Positions 24,480-34,042 of a DNA stretch of 34,068 nucleotides are shown piece by piece. Where the stretch lies: assembly GCA_913048215.1 (NCBI GenBank), contig CAJWXC010000007.1, positions 1 through 34,068 of the forward strand, written 5' to 3'. The position numbers were made by a program, and so were the translations under genes. Numbering within the stretch: position 1 is the first letter of the stretch; every line of letters begins with the position of its first letter. The DNA is from an uncultured Flavobacteriaceae bacterium (GTDB lineage: Bacteria; Bacteroidota; Bacteroidia; Flavobacteriales; Flavobacteriaceae). The notes beneath the pieces were generated by a model, which was not told the DNA's origin, made no database searches, and worked only from the letters and a program-made list of their open reading frames with translations.

Positions 24480-24505
24480 TTGCCAAAAAAATATGCTTAA
24501 TTTTG
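24480..24505 (+). promoter_or_regulatory. Possible promoter for the LptD-like gene
   Basis: TTG (24480-24482) and TAATTTTG (24498-24505) match the -33 and -7 elements of Bacteroidota, with a 15-base spacer that is slightly short. Transcription would start near 24512 and leave a leader of about 39 bases before the GTG start. It lies in the divergent region shared with the amidase operon. Confidence 0.4.
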
Positions 24506-24550
24506 ATGAATCAAAATCTAAGCCAAAATACAAAATAATACCTGCAAGAA

Positions 24551-27283
24551 GTGCCATATAAACAGCATTTATTAATTATTTTATCCACAGTGTTTTTATG
24601 CTGCAGCGGGCTAGTATTTGGCCAAGAGATTCCACCTAAAGATACTCCCATAATCCCCTTTGTGGAAACACAGCAGCCACAAGAAAACGACAGCTTGTCA
24701 AATAATAAGCTAGTCATTGATCAAATCAATGAGCGCGCAACAGATACCATACAAGTAGATAGTATAACACCTCCAAAAGAAGTATTTACAGATATTGTGG
24801 AATACTACGGAGAGCAATATGTATACCTGGACAAAAAACAAAACAAGGTATATATGTATGATAAGGCGTATATTATTTATGGAGACGTGCGTATAAACGC
24901 TGGCCTTATAGTGCTTGATTACAATACAAATGAGGTCTATGCAAAAGGAATTGATAGCGCAGGAACCTACACCCAACGCCCTGTTTTTAAACAAGGTACC
25001 AATATCGTTGAGCCAGACTCAATAAAATACAACTACAACTCTGAGAAAGCTTTAGTTCATAATTCAAGAGGAGAGGAACAAAGCTTTAGATACATCGCCA
25101 AGACCACAAAAAAAGTAAACGACTCTGTTGTGTATCTTAGCAATGTTACGTTTACCACCTCCAAAAACATAGACAATCCAGAATACTATTTTTTTACAAG
25201 GAAAGCCAAATTTGTACCAAAAAAGAAAATCATAACAGGTCTTACCAATATGTATATTGCAGATGTGCCAACTCCTATTGGGCTTCCGTTTGCATTTTTA
25301 CCACTAGGGGAAGACAGACAATCTGGATTTATAATACCAACCATTGGAGAAAATAACAACCGTGGATTTTTCTTTCAAAATGGAGGGTACTACTTGGCCC
25401 TTTCAGATTATGTAGATCTAACCCTACTTGGAGATTATTACACCAATGGTAGTTATGGGCTAAGAGCAGAGTCTAGTTATGCTTTAAAATACAAATTTCG
25501 AGGAAATATAAACATGAGGTATGAAAACCTGGTTAACAGTGAAAGAGGTTTTCCAGACTACAGCCAAAGTTCTTCTTACAACATACAGTGGAATCACTCA
25601 CAGGATCAAAAATCAAGTCCTAGCTCCCGCTTTAATGCGTCTGTTAACTTTGGTAGCAGTCGTTATTTTCAGCAATCTATCAACCAATTTAACAACTCTA
25701 GTGCACTTGTAAATACACTAAACTCCTCTGTAAGTTACTCTAAGACCTTTGAGGGAGAGCCACAGATAAACACCTCGGTAGCCCTTAATTTGCAACAAAA
25801 CACCCAAACAGAAAAAATCAACTTATCCTTGCCAAATATAAATGCAAACATGGCAAGGGTATTCCCGTTTGCCCCTAAAAGTGGTAGTAAAAAAGGAATT
25901 ATCCAAAACATTAATTTTCAATATGATGTAACTGCTCAAAATAGAATACAAACTACAGACTCCTTATTTTTAAAATCTGAAATGTTTGATAACGCACTTA
26001 TGGGCGTACAGCATAGAATACCGCTGAGTACAAATTTCAAAATTCTGGATCATCTAAGCGCTTCTGCAAGTACAACTTATACAGAAACCTGGAGTTTTAA
26101 AACCTTTAACAAAAGGTATGACCAAAACCTAAACCAAGGTAGCGGAGGAGTTGCTACAGACACTATAAACGGTTTTGATAGCTATAGAACGTATAATTTT
26201 AACATGAGTTTAGGGACCACCATCTACGGTACTTTTAATGTTGGTGATAAGGATAGCAAACTCCAAAAAATTCGCCACGTGGTAAGACCCTCTATATCTT
26301 ACAACATCAACCCCAGTTTTGAACAGTATTATGACCAATACGTGGTGCCAGTTACCGCAGATCCAGAGATTAATGAAGAAATAGTACAATACTCAAGGTT
26401 TGAAAACACGCTTTATGGAGCCCCTGGACAGCGTTTTTCTAGCAACATAGGTGTCAGCCTTAGCAATACCCTTGAGGCCAAGGTCAGAGACCGAGATACC
26501 ACAGCCCTAAAGCCAAAGAAAAAAATACTTCTTAATAACTTAAACTTTGGTACTGCCTACAATGTTGCGGGAGACTCCTTGCAATGGAGCCCTGTTAATG
26601 TCTCAGGAGCCATTCCAATTATACCAAAACTTGATGTTAATTTTAGCGGATCTTTGGACCCCTATGCTTTAGACAACAACAACCAACGTATTGATGTATT
26701 TAACATAGATAATGGAGGTAGCCTGTTTAGGCTCACGCGAGGGAATATTAGCCTTAACTACTCTTTCTCTAGTAAAGATTTTACAGAAAAAAAGAGTGAT
26801 AAAGATAGTGACGATCAAACCTTTAGAAACGGAGGACGTCAAGATGATCTCTTTGGAGACAATACCACAAGATTTGGAGACAACACTTTTGATGACGATC
26901 AAAATGAGCAGCAACAACCACTCACCAATAAAGACTGGTACAATTTTACCATACCTTGGGATTTTCGTATGGCGTACACCATTACCTACGGAAATCAAAG
27001 AAGAGAAAATGAAATCTCATCACAATCATTGATGTTTAGCTCCAATTTAGAGTTAAGTCCTCGTTGGAAAGTGGGAATGTCTTCTGGGTATGACTTTAAA
27101 AACAAAGGAATTACTACAACACAGTTTAGATTCCAGCGCGACTTAGAAAGTTGGAAAATGAGTTTTAACTGGACTCCTATTGGCTCTGTTAATACCTCAT
27201 GGTACTTTTTTATTGGTATTAAATCTAGTGTGTTGAGTGATATTAAATACGACAAACGAAGAGAAGCTGACAGACAACTGTAA
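24551..27283 (+). CDS. lptD: LptD-like outer-membrane LPS assembly protein
   Basis: This 910-residue outer-membrane protein of the LptD/OstA family is predicted to insert LPS into the outer leaflet. The start is GTG at 24551 (a stop lies at 24536), giving the signal peptide YKQHLLIILSTVFLCCSGL. An OstA-like periplasmic jellyroll follows at about 75-235 (KVYMYDKAYIIYGDVRINA), then a conserved plug/barrel entry (DVPTPIGLPFAFLPLG). Alternating hydrophobic strands rich in aromatic residues run to a C-terminal strand near TSWYFFIGIKSS. A low-complexity acidic/Asn stretch near residues 755-795 is probably an external loop. The cysteines that form disulfides in E. coli LptD are not seen; the only cysteines noted are in the signal peptide. 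RidA follows at 36 bases. Confidence 0.9.
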   Translation: MPYKQHLLIILSTVFLCCSGLVFGQEIPPKDTPIIPFVETQQPQENDSLSNNKLVIDQINERATDTIQVDSITPPKEVFTDIVEYYGEQYVYLDKKQNKVYMYDKAYIIYGDVRINAGLIVLDYNTNEVYAKGIDSAGTYTQRPVFKQGTNIVEPDSIKYNYNSEKALVHNSRGEEQSFRYIAKTTKKVNDSVVYLSNVTFTTSKNIDNPEYYFFTRKAKFVPKKKIITGLTNMYIADVPTPIGLPFAFLPLGEDRQSGFIIPTIGENNNRGFFFQNGGYYLALSDYVDLTLLGDYYTNGSYGLRAESSYALKYKFRGNINMRYENLVNSERGFPDYSQSSSYNIQWNHSQDQKSSPSSRFNASVNFGSSRYFQQSINQFNNSSALVNTLNSSVSYSKTFEGEPQINTSVALNLQQNTQTEKINLSLPNINANMARVFPFAPKSGSKKGIIQNINFQYDVTAQNRIQTTDSLFLKSEMFDNALMGVQHRIPLSTNFKILDHLSASASTTYTETWSFKTFNKRYDQNLNQGSGGVATDTINGFDSYRTYNFNMSLGTTIYGTFNVGDKDSKLQKIRHVVRPSISYNINPSFEQYYDQYVVPVTADPEINEEIVQYSRFENTLYGAPGQRFSSNIGVSLSNTLEAKVRDRDTTALKPKKKILLNNLNFGTAYNVAGDSLQWSPVNVSGAIPIIPKLDVNFSGSLDPYALDNNNQRIDVFNIDNGGSLFRLTRGNISLNYSFSSKDFTEKKSDKDSDDQTFRNGGRQDDLFGDNTTRFGDNTFDDDQNEQQQPLTNKDWYNFTIPWDFRMAYTITYGNQRRENEISSQSLMFSSNLELSPRWKVGMSSGYDFKNKGITTTQFRFQRDLESWKMSFNWTPIGSVNTSWYFFIGIKSSVLSDIKYDKRREADRQL

Positions 27284-27319
27284 CATCATGTAAGGTTATA
27301 GTATCACTATTAGAAAATT

Positions 27320-27700
27320 ATGAAAAAAATAATCCACACAGACAAAGCTCCCGCCCCTATTGGCCCATACAACCAAGCAGTGCAATTTGGAAATATGTTA
27401 TATACTTCTGGTCAAATAGCAATTAACCCTGCAACAGGAGCGCTTGAGACAGATGATATACACAAAGAAACAACCCTAGTGATGGAAAATCTAAAGGCAA
27501 TACTGCAGGCTGCGGGTATGAATTTTGAGCACGTACTAAAGGCCAGTATTTTTGTTAGTGATATGCACAACTTTGCAGCCATCAATAAGGTGTATGCTAC
27601 TTACTTTAATCCAGAGACGGCGCCAGCCAGAGAAACGGTAGAGGTCGCAAACCTACCCAAGTTTGTAAATGTTGAAATCTCTGTGATTGCTAGTGTATAA
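27320..27700 (+). CDS. ridA: RidA-family enamine/imine deaminase
   Basis: RidA (126 residues, usual length) hydrolyses reactive 2-aminoacrylate and similar enamines or imines released by PLP enzymes, protecting other enzymes from damage. Typical segments are APAPIGPYNQAVQFGNMLY, SGQIAINPATG, and PARETVEVANLPK with the conserved catalytic arginine near the C-terminus, followed by VEISVIAS. It forms a cytoplasmic trimer in the known family. It lies 36 bases after lptD and is probably expressed with it. Its stop lies five bases from the stop of the opposing tamB-like gene, with no terminator hairpin visible between them. Confidence 0.96.
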   Translation: MKKIIHTDKAPAPIGPYNQAVQFGNMLYTSGQIAINPATGALETDDIHKETTLVMENLKAILQAAGMNFEHVLKASIFVSDMHNFAAINKVYATYFNPETAPARETVEVANLPKFVNVEISVIASV

Positions 27701-27705
27701 AAAAA

Positions 27706-30700
27706 TTACTTCTCTTTTTTATCTTCATTAAAATTGGCTGGAAAGCTTGTGTCATCAGGCACAAAAGGAGCATCCAAAGAATCATTCTCTAGGGTCACCT
27801 TTTTATTAAATAGTTTTTCTATAAGCTCACTTAGAGTGTTAAAATCTACATTGTAAGACATTCCTAGACCCTGCTCAAATATCTGGTCTTCCCCAATAAA
27901 TTGTATATCTGCTTGACGGTTAAAGAAGTTCATTCTAAGGGTACCATCTTCATTGATGAGCCATTGTACTTCAATATCTCCAGCAATTGCGGTTTCATTG
28001 GCCCCACCAACAGGTATCCCCACCTTACCATTAATTAAAATACGCTCATTTATTTTACTTTGCAGAGATATACCAAGACGGTCAGCGGTTTGTAAATTGG
28101 GTAGTCTACTACCTTGAGAATAATCTAAACCTACATTAAATTTACCCTCTTTGTCAGCAAACAAACCATTTACTAAATTACTAACTCTGTCTGCCAAAGT
28201 GCCTGCAAAATTTGCACCCCCCAGACCTTCATTTACAAAACTACCGGTGGTTAGTAAAAAAATAGCTTGTTTCTCTATCTCTTCCTTGCTTTGCAATTTA
28301 AATTCTAATTCACTTTTTACCGTTGAGCTAGTTCTGGGAAAATCTATACTGAAATTTAATGCTGGCTGCAAGATCTCTCCAGATAAGTCAACCAAAACAT
28401 CCACAGGTATCTTCCTGTTAAAAGAAGGATTATCAAGCAGCACCGAGGGGTTTGCCAAAGTAGCATACTTTGCGCTAATACTTAATCTGGCCCTATCTGG
28501 AGCTCCATCCCAATTAATGTTTCCGCCAGGAATTACCGCAATCTTTTTTTGAATGATACCACCGTATCTAAAATCATACAAGCCCTCAATTACCGTAAAC
28601 TCACCCCACATATTAAACTTCCCCTTTGTATCAAGGCGTATTAACAATGTTCCAGCTCCGCGCCCTTTTAGGGTAGAGTTGTTTACCTTATCTATAACTA
28701 CCTCAACCTCTGCATTTTCATTGATATCTAGGTCAAAATCTACAGAGAGTCCTTTGATTTCTTTTTTGACTATTGTTAGATCACTTGTTAGGGTGCGTTT
28801 ATCTTGTGGAGATAGAAATTTAATAAAGCTATCATCACCAATAGACTCTGTATCACTAAGGGGTATTTTAAAGGTTGTTCCCTTCTGTGTGGCTGCAAAT
28901 ACCTTTATATCTAACTCACTAATTGGGCCTTGTATAACCGCGTTACCACTAATGAAAGACGTTCCATAATACAACTCATCTTCATCTGGTGGGGTATCCA
29001 AAACAAGCAATCTCTCTGGAGCACTAATCTCTAGATTTAAATTCCAGTCACGATAATTATCATGAGTTGCAACACCAGAGAAAAGTCCTTTTGTATCAAA
29101 TTTTGTATCTGTAATATCTGTAGACAGAATTGAAAGGGAATCTTTGGAGACAATCATTTGAGTGCTGTTTGCAATATCAAAATCTGTATTGAGGTAGGGA
29201 ACCATTAATCCACTATTTTTTAAATTAATGGTACCAAGTATGTTGGGCTTGTTGTAATTACCCATTATCTGTAAGGCCCCAGAGGCCTCGCCTCTTATGT
29301 CTGTAATGACATTAGCTCCAAAAGGAGTTAAGGCCTTTAGGTTAAACTCATTTAATCTCACATCTATATCTAACTTAGGGGTTTTTGGAGCAAAATCAAT
29401 GGTGCCAAGGGCGTTAAATGAGCGTATATTATCATGGGTCAGAGCACTAGAAACACGATACTTGGTAAGATCTTGGTTGCCATCAATAGCTAAGGTAAGA
29501 TCACCATACCCGATGGTGTTTATACTAATATCATCAATTGTAACATTACTCTGCGGAAAATAAGCTCCGTCTTGTTGTAAAAAAGATAAGGTACCGTTTG
29601 TAAGACCATATAATTGAAGGCTATCTACAGAAGGGATTATATTTCCAATATTTACATCTTTGAACCGAACCTTAAGGTTTTTATAGGTTGAATCTCTAAT
29701 TATGCCCGCAAAGGCAATTTGCTCTTCCTTATAATTGAGCTGTAATGAATCTATGGCAATGGCAGAAAAACGATCATCAAAGACCACTTTATTTTTTTTA
29801 TTATTCTCTTTATTTAAATACCATAAATTGTCTTTGTATGAGATTTCAGACTTTTTTATGCCTACTACAGAATTCCCTTGTGGGTTAATTGTGTAGTATA
29901 AAGCTAGATCAAAAAGATCCTCTTTTTGATCTCCTCCTTTAAAAACGGATTGTACGTATAGCGTATCATTATAGGTTTTATTAATCAAGCTGAAATCTTT
30001 CAAATCATAGACACCAGTATACACAGAATCTACACTTATATACGTGTTATATAGTGGGTTATCATTATCTACCTGGATATTTACTTTACCTAAATAATTG
30101 TTAAACAAAAGCAGCTCAGGGGATTTAAAATCTAACTCAAACTTAGATTCATCTGAGGAGACAGCACCTCTTAATCGTGAATTTTCACCTACTTGTAATT
30201 CTGGTACAAAAACTTCTACAATCTTACTGTACACAGAGAGATCGTAATCTATATATTGATTTGTTGTCACCTCTGTTGGAACGTAATTGGCATACATACT
30301 TCCCAATCCATTTCTAAATAAATTTGCGATATCTTTTATTAAAAAGTTTCCAGAAACCTGCCCATCACATATATCTGGTGAATTGATAGCTATGATGCGC
30401 TCTTTGTCCTGGAAGGAAGATGTTATTCTAAAATCATCAAAATAAAAATCATCGTCTTGATTTTGGTAAAACGTCTCTTGAAATGAAAAAGAACCTACAC
30501 TATCATCTATGGTAGTTCCATCCATATCTACAACCACTTTCCCTGCAAAGACAGAAATACTATCTCTTGTAACAAGACGTAATTTATTTAATTCGGCAAA
30601 GTGAACATCTGCTCTAAAATCATACTGGTTAAAAGATTCTGAAACATCTACAAGACCTGTAAAATCTAACTGCACATTGGGGTCATCAATAGATAGATCT

Positions 30701-32085
30701 CCATTAAAAACAGGGTCCTTTAAGGCCCCTTGTAGGGTAATATTTTTATAATCATAGCCTTGAAAAGAAAACGAGGTGATGACACCACTCAGGGCAGTAT
30801 CTACTGTTTGTTGGGTAAACCCTTGGCCGTCAACACTTAAACTAGCAGACACTTTTCCTAAAGTTGGCTGCTTGGTTAAAGCGCCAATATCAAAGGAAGA
30901 TAAACTAACATCTCCCTTATAGCTCGCCAGGGCAACATCCCTGTAGTTATCAATGGATACACTTGCCTGGGCAACTCCTATATCACTTATAAAATTAGCC
31001 TGGGTAGTAAACCTATTTGCATTGATCCTTGAGGTTCCTTTATAATTAAAAACACCTAGTTTACTTAGCTCTTCAGGCAACACCTTACCAAGAATATTTG
31101 GTAAAAACCGACGTAAATCATAGTAACTAGTGATAATATCATGCCCTTTGAAATGTATAGCAAAAGCATTTGCGCCCTTAATAACATCTTTAAAATAATA
31201 ATCACCTGCTACACTAGTATTGGCAGTGGTAATCGCTGCTTTAGTGAAAGAGAAATCATTCAAGACCCCTTTAAAATTACCTTTAAAACCAATGGTTTGA
31301 TTGGCGCCAAACTCATTGTAAAAACCATTAAGATCATTGGTGGCTATACTTGAGGGGTTAAAACTTGCCGTAAAGACAACCGTATTGTAAAAATCTGAGT
31401 AACCATTTTCACTGTAATCCATAACAAGATCCCCATCTAGCCTACTTTGAGTGGTAGTAAGTTCCATGTTTTGCAACTTCATTTGCTGGGTCGTGTAAGA
31501 GAATTGAGACTCAAGGTTTGTAATTTTAAAACCCCTGCTAGCCAAAAGACCTAGTGAGGTGATATTGGCATATACATCTGGACCCAGTATTTTAAAATCT
31601 ACAGCAGCAGCCTCTACATCAGTAAAATCAAATAATAAGGGTGTAGAGAGGTTTTGATCTGTTATTTTAATGGCACTATTTTCAATAGAGACTTTATCTG
31701 CACTGAGTTTAAAAATGGTATTGGATCTTTTTTGGGTATTAAATTTTCCAGAGAAGATAGACATGTTATCTCTAGTTTCGTTTTTATAGGTTTTTATAAA
31801 AAGTTTTGTGTCAGAAAGTAGCACATCTGCGAGAGAAACCTCCTTTTCTAGAAGTGTAGAAAAACTTAAAATACTAGTTTGCAGTTGCCCGGCAAAAATC
31901 AATGTATCTTGGTGATGGTCTTCAATGTATAGGTCTCGAAGATCTATAGCACCTTTCCAATTAAGCCCTACTCTATCTATATCAATTTGAGTGTCATAGG
32001 TTTCATTGAGATACCCCGTTAGTCTATCGGCTAGTTTTGTTTGTACACTAGGCAAAGAAAAAACGACCACCAATAGCAATACCAA
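27706..32085 (-). CDS. tamB: TamB-like translocation/assembly module protein
   Basis: This 1459-residue envelope-spanning protein of the AsmA-like/TamB superfamily is thought to be a long beta-sheet groove that carries phospholipids, or helps outer-membrane protein assembly, between the membranes. The N-terminus is a hydrophobic anchor followed by LPSVQTKLADRLTGYLN, as in the family, then long beta-rich repeats. The C-terminal 400 residues form the TamB domain (WGEFTVIEGLYDFRYGG, LNFSIDFPRTSSTVKSELEFKLQSKE in parts, and YSQGSRLPNLQ). TTG at 32085 is the first standard start, but the frame stays open upstream to 32142 and encodes a basic segment (KRIKKLRK) plus more hydrophobic residues, the normal head of a TamB anchor. 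The true start is probably a rare codon such as ATC at 32136. It is convergent with ridA and divergent from tsaD. Confidence 0.9.
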   Translation of the reverse strand: MVLLLVVVFSLPSVQTKLADRLTGYLNETYDTQIDIDRVGLNWKGAIDLRDLYIEDHHQDTLIFAGQLQTSILSFSTLLEKEVSLADVLLSDTKLFIKTYKNETRDNMSIFSGKFNTQKRSNTIFKLSADKVSIENSAIKITDQNLSTPLLFDFTDVEAAAVDFKILGPDVYANITSLGLLASRGFKITNLESQFSYTTQQMKLQNMELTTTQSRLDGDLVMDYSENGYSDFYNTVVFTASFNPSSIATNDLNGFYNEFGANQTIGFKGNFKGVLNDFSFTKAAITTANTSVAGDYYFKDVIKGANAFAIHFKGHDIITSYYDLRRFLPNILGKVLPEELSKLGVFNYKGTSRINANRFTTQANFISDIGVAQASVSIDNYRDVALASYKGDVSLSSFDIGALTKQPTLGKVSASLSVDGQGFTQQTVDTALSGVITSFSFQGYDYKNITLQGALKDPVFNGDLSIDDPNVQLDFTGLVDVSESFNQYDFRADVHFAELNKLRLVTRDSISVFAGKVVVDMDGTTIDDSVGSFSFQETFYQNQDDDFYFDDFRITSSFQDKERIIAINSPDICDGQVSGNFLIKDIANLFRNGLGSMYANYVPTEVTTNQYIDYDLSVYSKIVEVFVPELQVGENSRLRGAVSSDESKFELDFKSPELLLFNNYLGKVNIQVDNDNPLYNTYISVDSVYTGVYDLKDFSLINKTYNDTLYVQSVFKGGDQKEDLFDLALYYTINPQGNSVVGIKKSEISYKDNLWYLNKENNKKNKVVFDDRFSAIAIDSLQLNYKEEQIAFAGIIRDSTYKNLKVRFKDVNIGNIIPSVDSLQLYGLTNGTLSFLQQDGAYFPQSNVTIDDISINTIGYGDLTLAIDGNQDLTKYRVSSALTHDNIRSFNALGTIDFAPKTPKLDIDVRLNEFNLKALTPFGANVITDIRGEASGALQIMGNYNKPNILGTINLKNSGLMVPYLNTDFDIANSTQMIVSKDSLSILSTDITDTKFDTKGLFSGVATHDNYRDWNLNLEISAPERLLVLDTPPDEDELYYGTSFISGNAVIQGPISELDIKVFAATQKGTTFKIPLSDTESIGDDSFIKFLSPQDKRTLTSDLTIVKKEIKGLSVDFDLDINENAEVEVVIDKVNNSTLKGRGAGTLLIRLDTKGKFNMWGEFTVIEGLYDFRYGGIIQKKIAVIPGGNINWDGAPDRARLSISAKYATLANPSVLLDNPSFNRKIPVDVLVDLSGEILQPALNFSIDFPRTSSTVKSELEFKLQSKEEIEKQAIFLLTTGSFVNEGLGGANFAGTLADRVSNLVNGLFADKEGKFNVGLDYSQGSRLPNLQTADRLGISLQSKINERILINGKVGIPVGGANETAIAGDIEVQWLINEDGTLRMNFFNRQADIQFIGEDQIFEQGLGMSYNVDFNTLSELIEKLFNKKVTLENDSLDAPFVPDDTSFPANFNEDKKEK

Positions 32086-32131
32086 CAGCAGCAGTATTAC
32101 TAGTAATCGAACTATTATTTTTCTTAATTTT

Positions 32132-32159
32132 TTGATACGCTTTTAAAGTTATAATTTTA
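32132..32159 (+). promoter_or_regulatory. Possible promoter for tsaD
   Basis: TTG (32132-32134) and TAATTTTA (32152-32159) match the Bacteroidota -33 and -7 elements (7 of 8 at -7), with a 17-base spacer. Transcription would start near 32166, about 19 bases before the GTG start of tsaD. The -33 half overlaps the likely 5' end of the opposing tamB coding frame. Confidence 0.4.
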
Positions 32160-32184
32160 CAAGCAATAAATATGCCCTACTCTC

Positions 32185-33207
32185 GTGATAGAAAAAAATT
32201 GTTATATCCTAGGTATTGAATCTTCTTGTGATGACACGGCTGCGGCTGTGATCAACAACGGTGTTATATTGAGCAATGTTGTAGCTACACAAAAAATTCA
32301 TGAGGCTTATGGAGGTGTGGTTCCAGAACTTGCCTCTAGAGCACACCAACAAAACATTGTACCTGTAGTTCACCAAGCATTACAACAGGCAAATATCGAT
32401 AAAAAACAACTAAGCGCCATAGCCTTCACTAGAGGACCTGGACTCATGGGTTCTTTGCTAGTAGGCACCTCATTTTCAAAGTCTTTGGCCTTTGGCCTGG
32501 ATATTCCCTTACTGGATGTAAACCATATGCAGGCTCATATTTTGGCACATTTTATAAAGGCCCAAGGGCAAAAATCTCCAAGTTTTCCTTTTTTAGCCCT
32601 TACCATCAGCGGCGGGCACACTCAAATTGTAAAGGTTTCAGACTATTTTGATCTAGAGGTAATTGGTCAAAGCATTGATGATGCCGTTGGAGAGGCTTTT
32701 GATAAGAGTGCTAAAATTTTAGGGCTCCCCTATCCAGGAGGCCCATTAATTGATAAACATGCACAACAAGGAAATCCTAATAAGTATACGTTTCCTAAAC
32801 CTAAAGTAAGCCCTTTAGATTTCAGCTTCAGTGGTTTAAAGACAGCTGTTTTATACTTTGTGCAAAAAAATGTTGCAGAAAACTCCAATTTTATTGAAGA
32901 AAATTTGGCAGATATCTGCGCAAGTTTGCAACACACTATAGTTAGCTATTTAATGGATAAACTTAAAAATGCTGTCAAACAAACAGGCATTACCCAAGTT
33001 GCCATAGGAGGTGGTGTTTCTGCCAATAGTGGTATCAGGCAGGCCTTAAAAGAGGCAGAACAAAGGTATGGATGGACTACACACATACCAAGATTTGAAT
33101 TTTGCACAGACAATGCAGCCATGATCGCTATGGTAGGAGAATTAAAGTACAAACAAAAGCATTTTGCAGGTGACAATGTAACGGCTAATGCAAGAATGAA
33201 ACTATAA
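32185..33207 (+). CDS. tsaD: tRNA threonylcarbamoyltransferase TsaD
   Basis: TsaD (340 residues, usual length) transfers the threonylcarbamoyl group to A37 of ANN-decoding tRNAs, working with TsaB and TsaE. The family signatures are present: LGIESSCDDTAAAV at the N-terminus, the metal-binding histidines H114 and H118 in NHMQAHILAH, ISGGHTQIV for nucleotide binding, DDAVGEAFDK, PGGP and IGGGVSANSGIR. A conserved aspartate lies in CTDNAAMIA. The start is GTG at 32185; the nearby ATG at 32172 is out of frame. It is divergent from the tamB-like gene and 25 bases upstream of rsmE, with which it is probably cotranscribed. Confidence 0.97.
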   Translation: MIEKNCYILGIESSCDDTAAAVINNGVILSNVVATQKIHEAYGGVVPELASRAHQQNIVPVVHQALQQANIDKKQLSAIAFTRGPGLMGSLLVGTSFSKSLAFGLDIPLLDVNHMQAHILAHFIKAQGQKSPSFPFLALTISGGHTQIVKVSDYFDLEVIGQSIDDAVGEAFDKSAKILGLPYPGGPLIDKHAQQGNPNKYTFPKPKVSPLDFSFSGLKTAVLYFVQKNVAENSNFIEENLADICASLQHTIVSYLMDKLKNAVKQTGITQVAIGGGVSANSGIRQALKEAEQRYGWTTHIPRFEFCTDNAAMIAMVGELKYKQKHFAGDNVTANARMKL

Positions 33208-33232
33208 GTTAGACCAACAAAACGAAAACCTA

Positions 33233-33946
33233 ATGCAATTATTTTACAGCCAAGACCTTAGCCCAAATGACACTCAGTATAGTTTCAGCAAAGAGGAAAG
33301 CAGGCATATTGCAAAGGTTTTAAGAAAACAAATTGGAGCTACTGTGCACCTCACAAATGGTAAAGGAGACCTCTTTAGTGGAGTCCTTCAAAGCAATGAC
33401 CCAAAGTGTTGTTTGGCAGCTATTACTAAAGTTGAGCAAAAAAAACCACTACATTACGGCCTGCACCTTGCAATTGCTCCTACAAAACTCAACGATCGAT
33501 TTGAGTGGTTTTTGGAAAAAGCGACCGAGATAGGTATCACTCAAATAACTCCTATACTTTGCCAACACAGTGAACGTAAAATTATTAAACCCCAACGGTA
33601 CCAAAAAATTATTGTAAGCGCAGCCAAACAGTCATTAAAATATCATTTTCCCTTGCTACACCCTATGTGTAGTTTTAAAGAATTTATAGAAAAATACAAA
33701 GAAGCACCTTGTCAAAAATTAATTGCCCATTGTCAAGAGCAAGAAAAAAAATCGCTAAAGTCATTGCTTAAACCCAAGGGCAAGCATATTATTATGGTAG
33801 GTCCAGAGGGTGATTTTTCTGACAATGAAATAAATATGGCAACTGATATGGGATACACAGGCATAAGTCTTGGAACAAACAGACTAAGAACAGAAACTGC
33901 CGCTATTGTAGCGTGCCACAGTGTTGCATATAGCAACGAAACTTAG
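33233..33946 (+). CDS. rsmE: 16S rRNA (uracil1498-N3)-methyltransferase RsmE
   Basis: RsmE (237 residues) is a SPOUT-class enzyme that methylates N3 of U1498 in 16S rRNA. An N-terminal PUA-like RNA-binding region (HIAKVLRKQIGATVHLTNG) precedes the knotted methyltransferase domain. The latter has KATEIGITQITPILCQHSER, MVGPEGDFSDNEI (SAM-binding loop) and SLGTNRLRTETAAIVA near the C-terminus. Length and motifs agree with the family. It follows tsaD at 25 bases. A further coding start is found 96 bases after its stop. Confidence 0.96.
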   Translation: MQLFYSQDLSPNDTQYSFSKEESRHIAKVLRKQIGATVHLTNGKGDLFSGVLQSNDPKCCLAAITKVEQKKPLHYGLHLAIAPTKLNDRFEWFLEKATEIGITQITPILCQHSERKIIKPQRYQKIIVSAAKQSLKYHFPLLHPMCSFKEFIEKYKEAPCQKLIAHCQEQEKKSLKSLLKPKGKHIIMVGPEGDFSDNEINMATDMGYTGISLGTNRLRTETAAIVACHSVAYSNET

Positions 33947-34042
33947 TAAGCCTTTCTAAATACCTTTTGAGTGTATATAATTGGTGAAATTTCTCTTCAG
34001 AGAGTAAGGCATCCCTTTTTTGTTTTTTGTACTTTTACATCT

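Noticed and set aside
28151-28969. Two adjacent plus-strand open frames of 133 and 138 residues inside the tamB-like gene
   Set aside because: They are antisense shadows of the TamB domain, with low-complexity Ser/Leu/Lys composition and no family resemblance.
33947-34042. Intrinsic terminator after rsmE (TCTC-TTCA-GAGA followed later by a T run)
   Set aside because: The stem is only four or five pairs and the T tract begins more than ten bases later, so it is not convincing.
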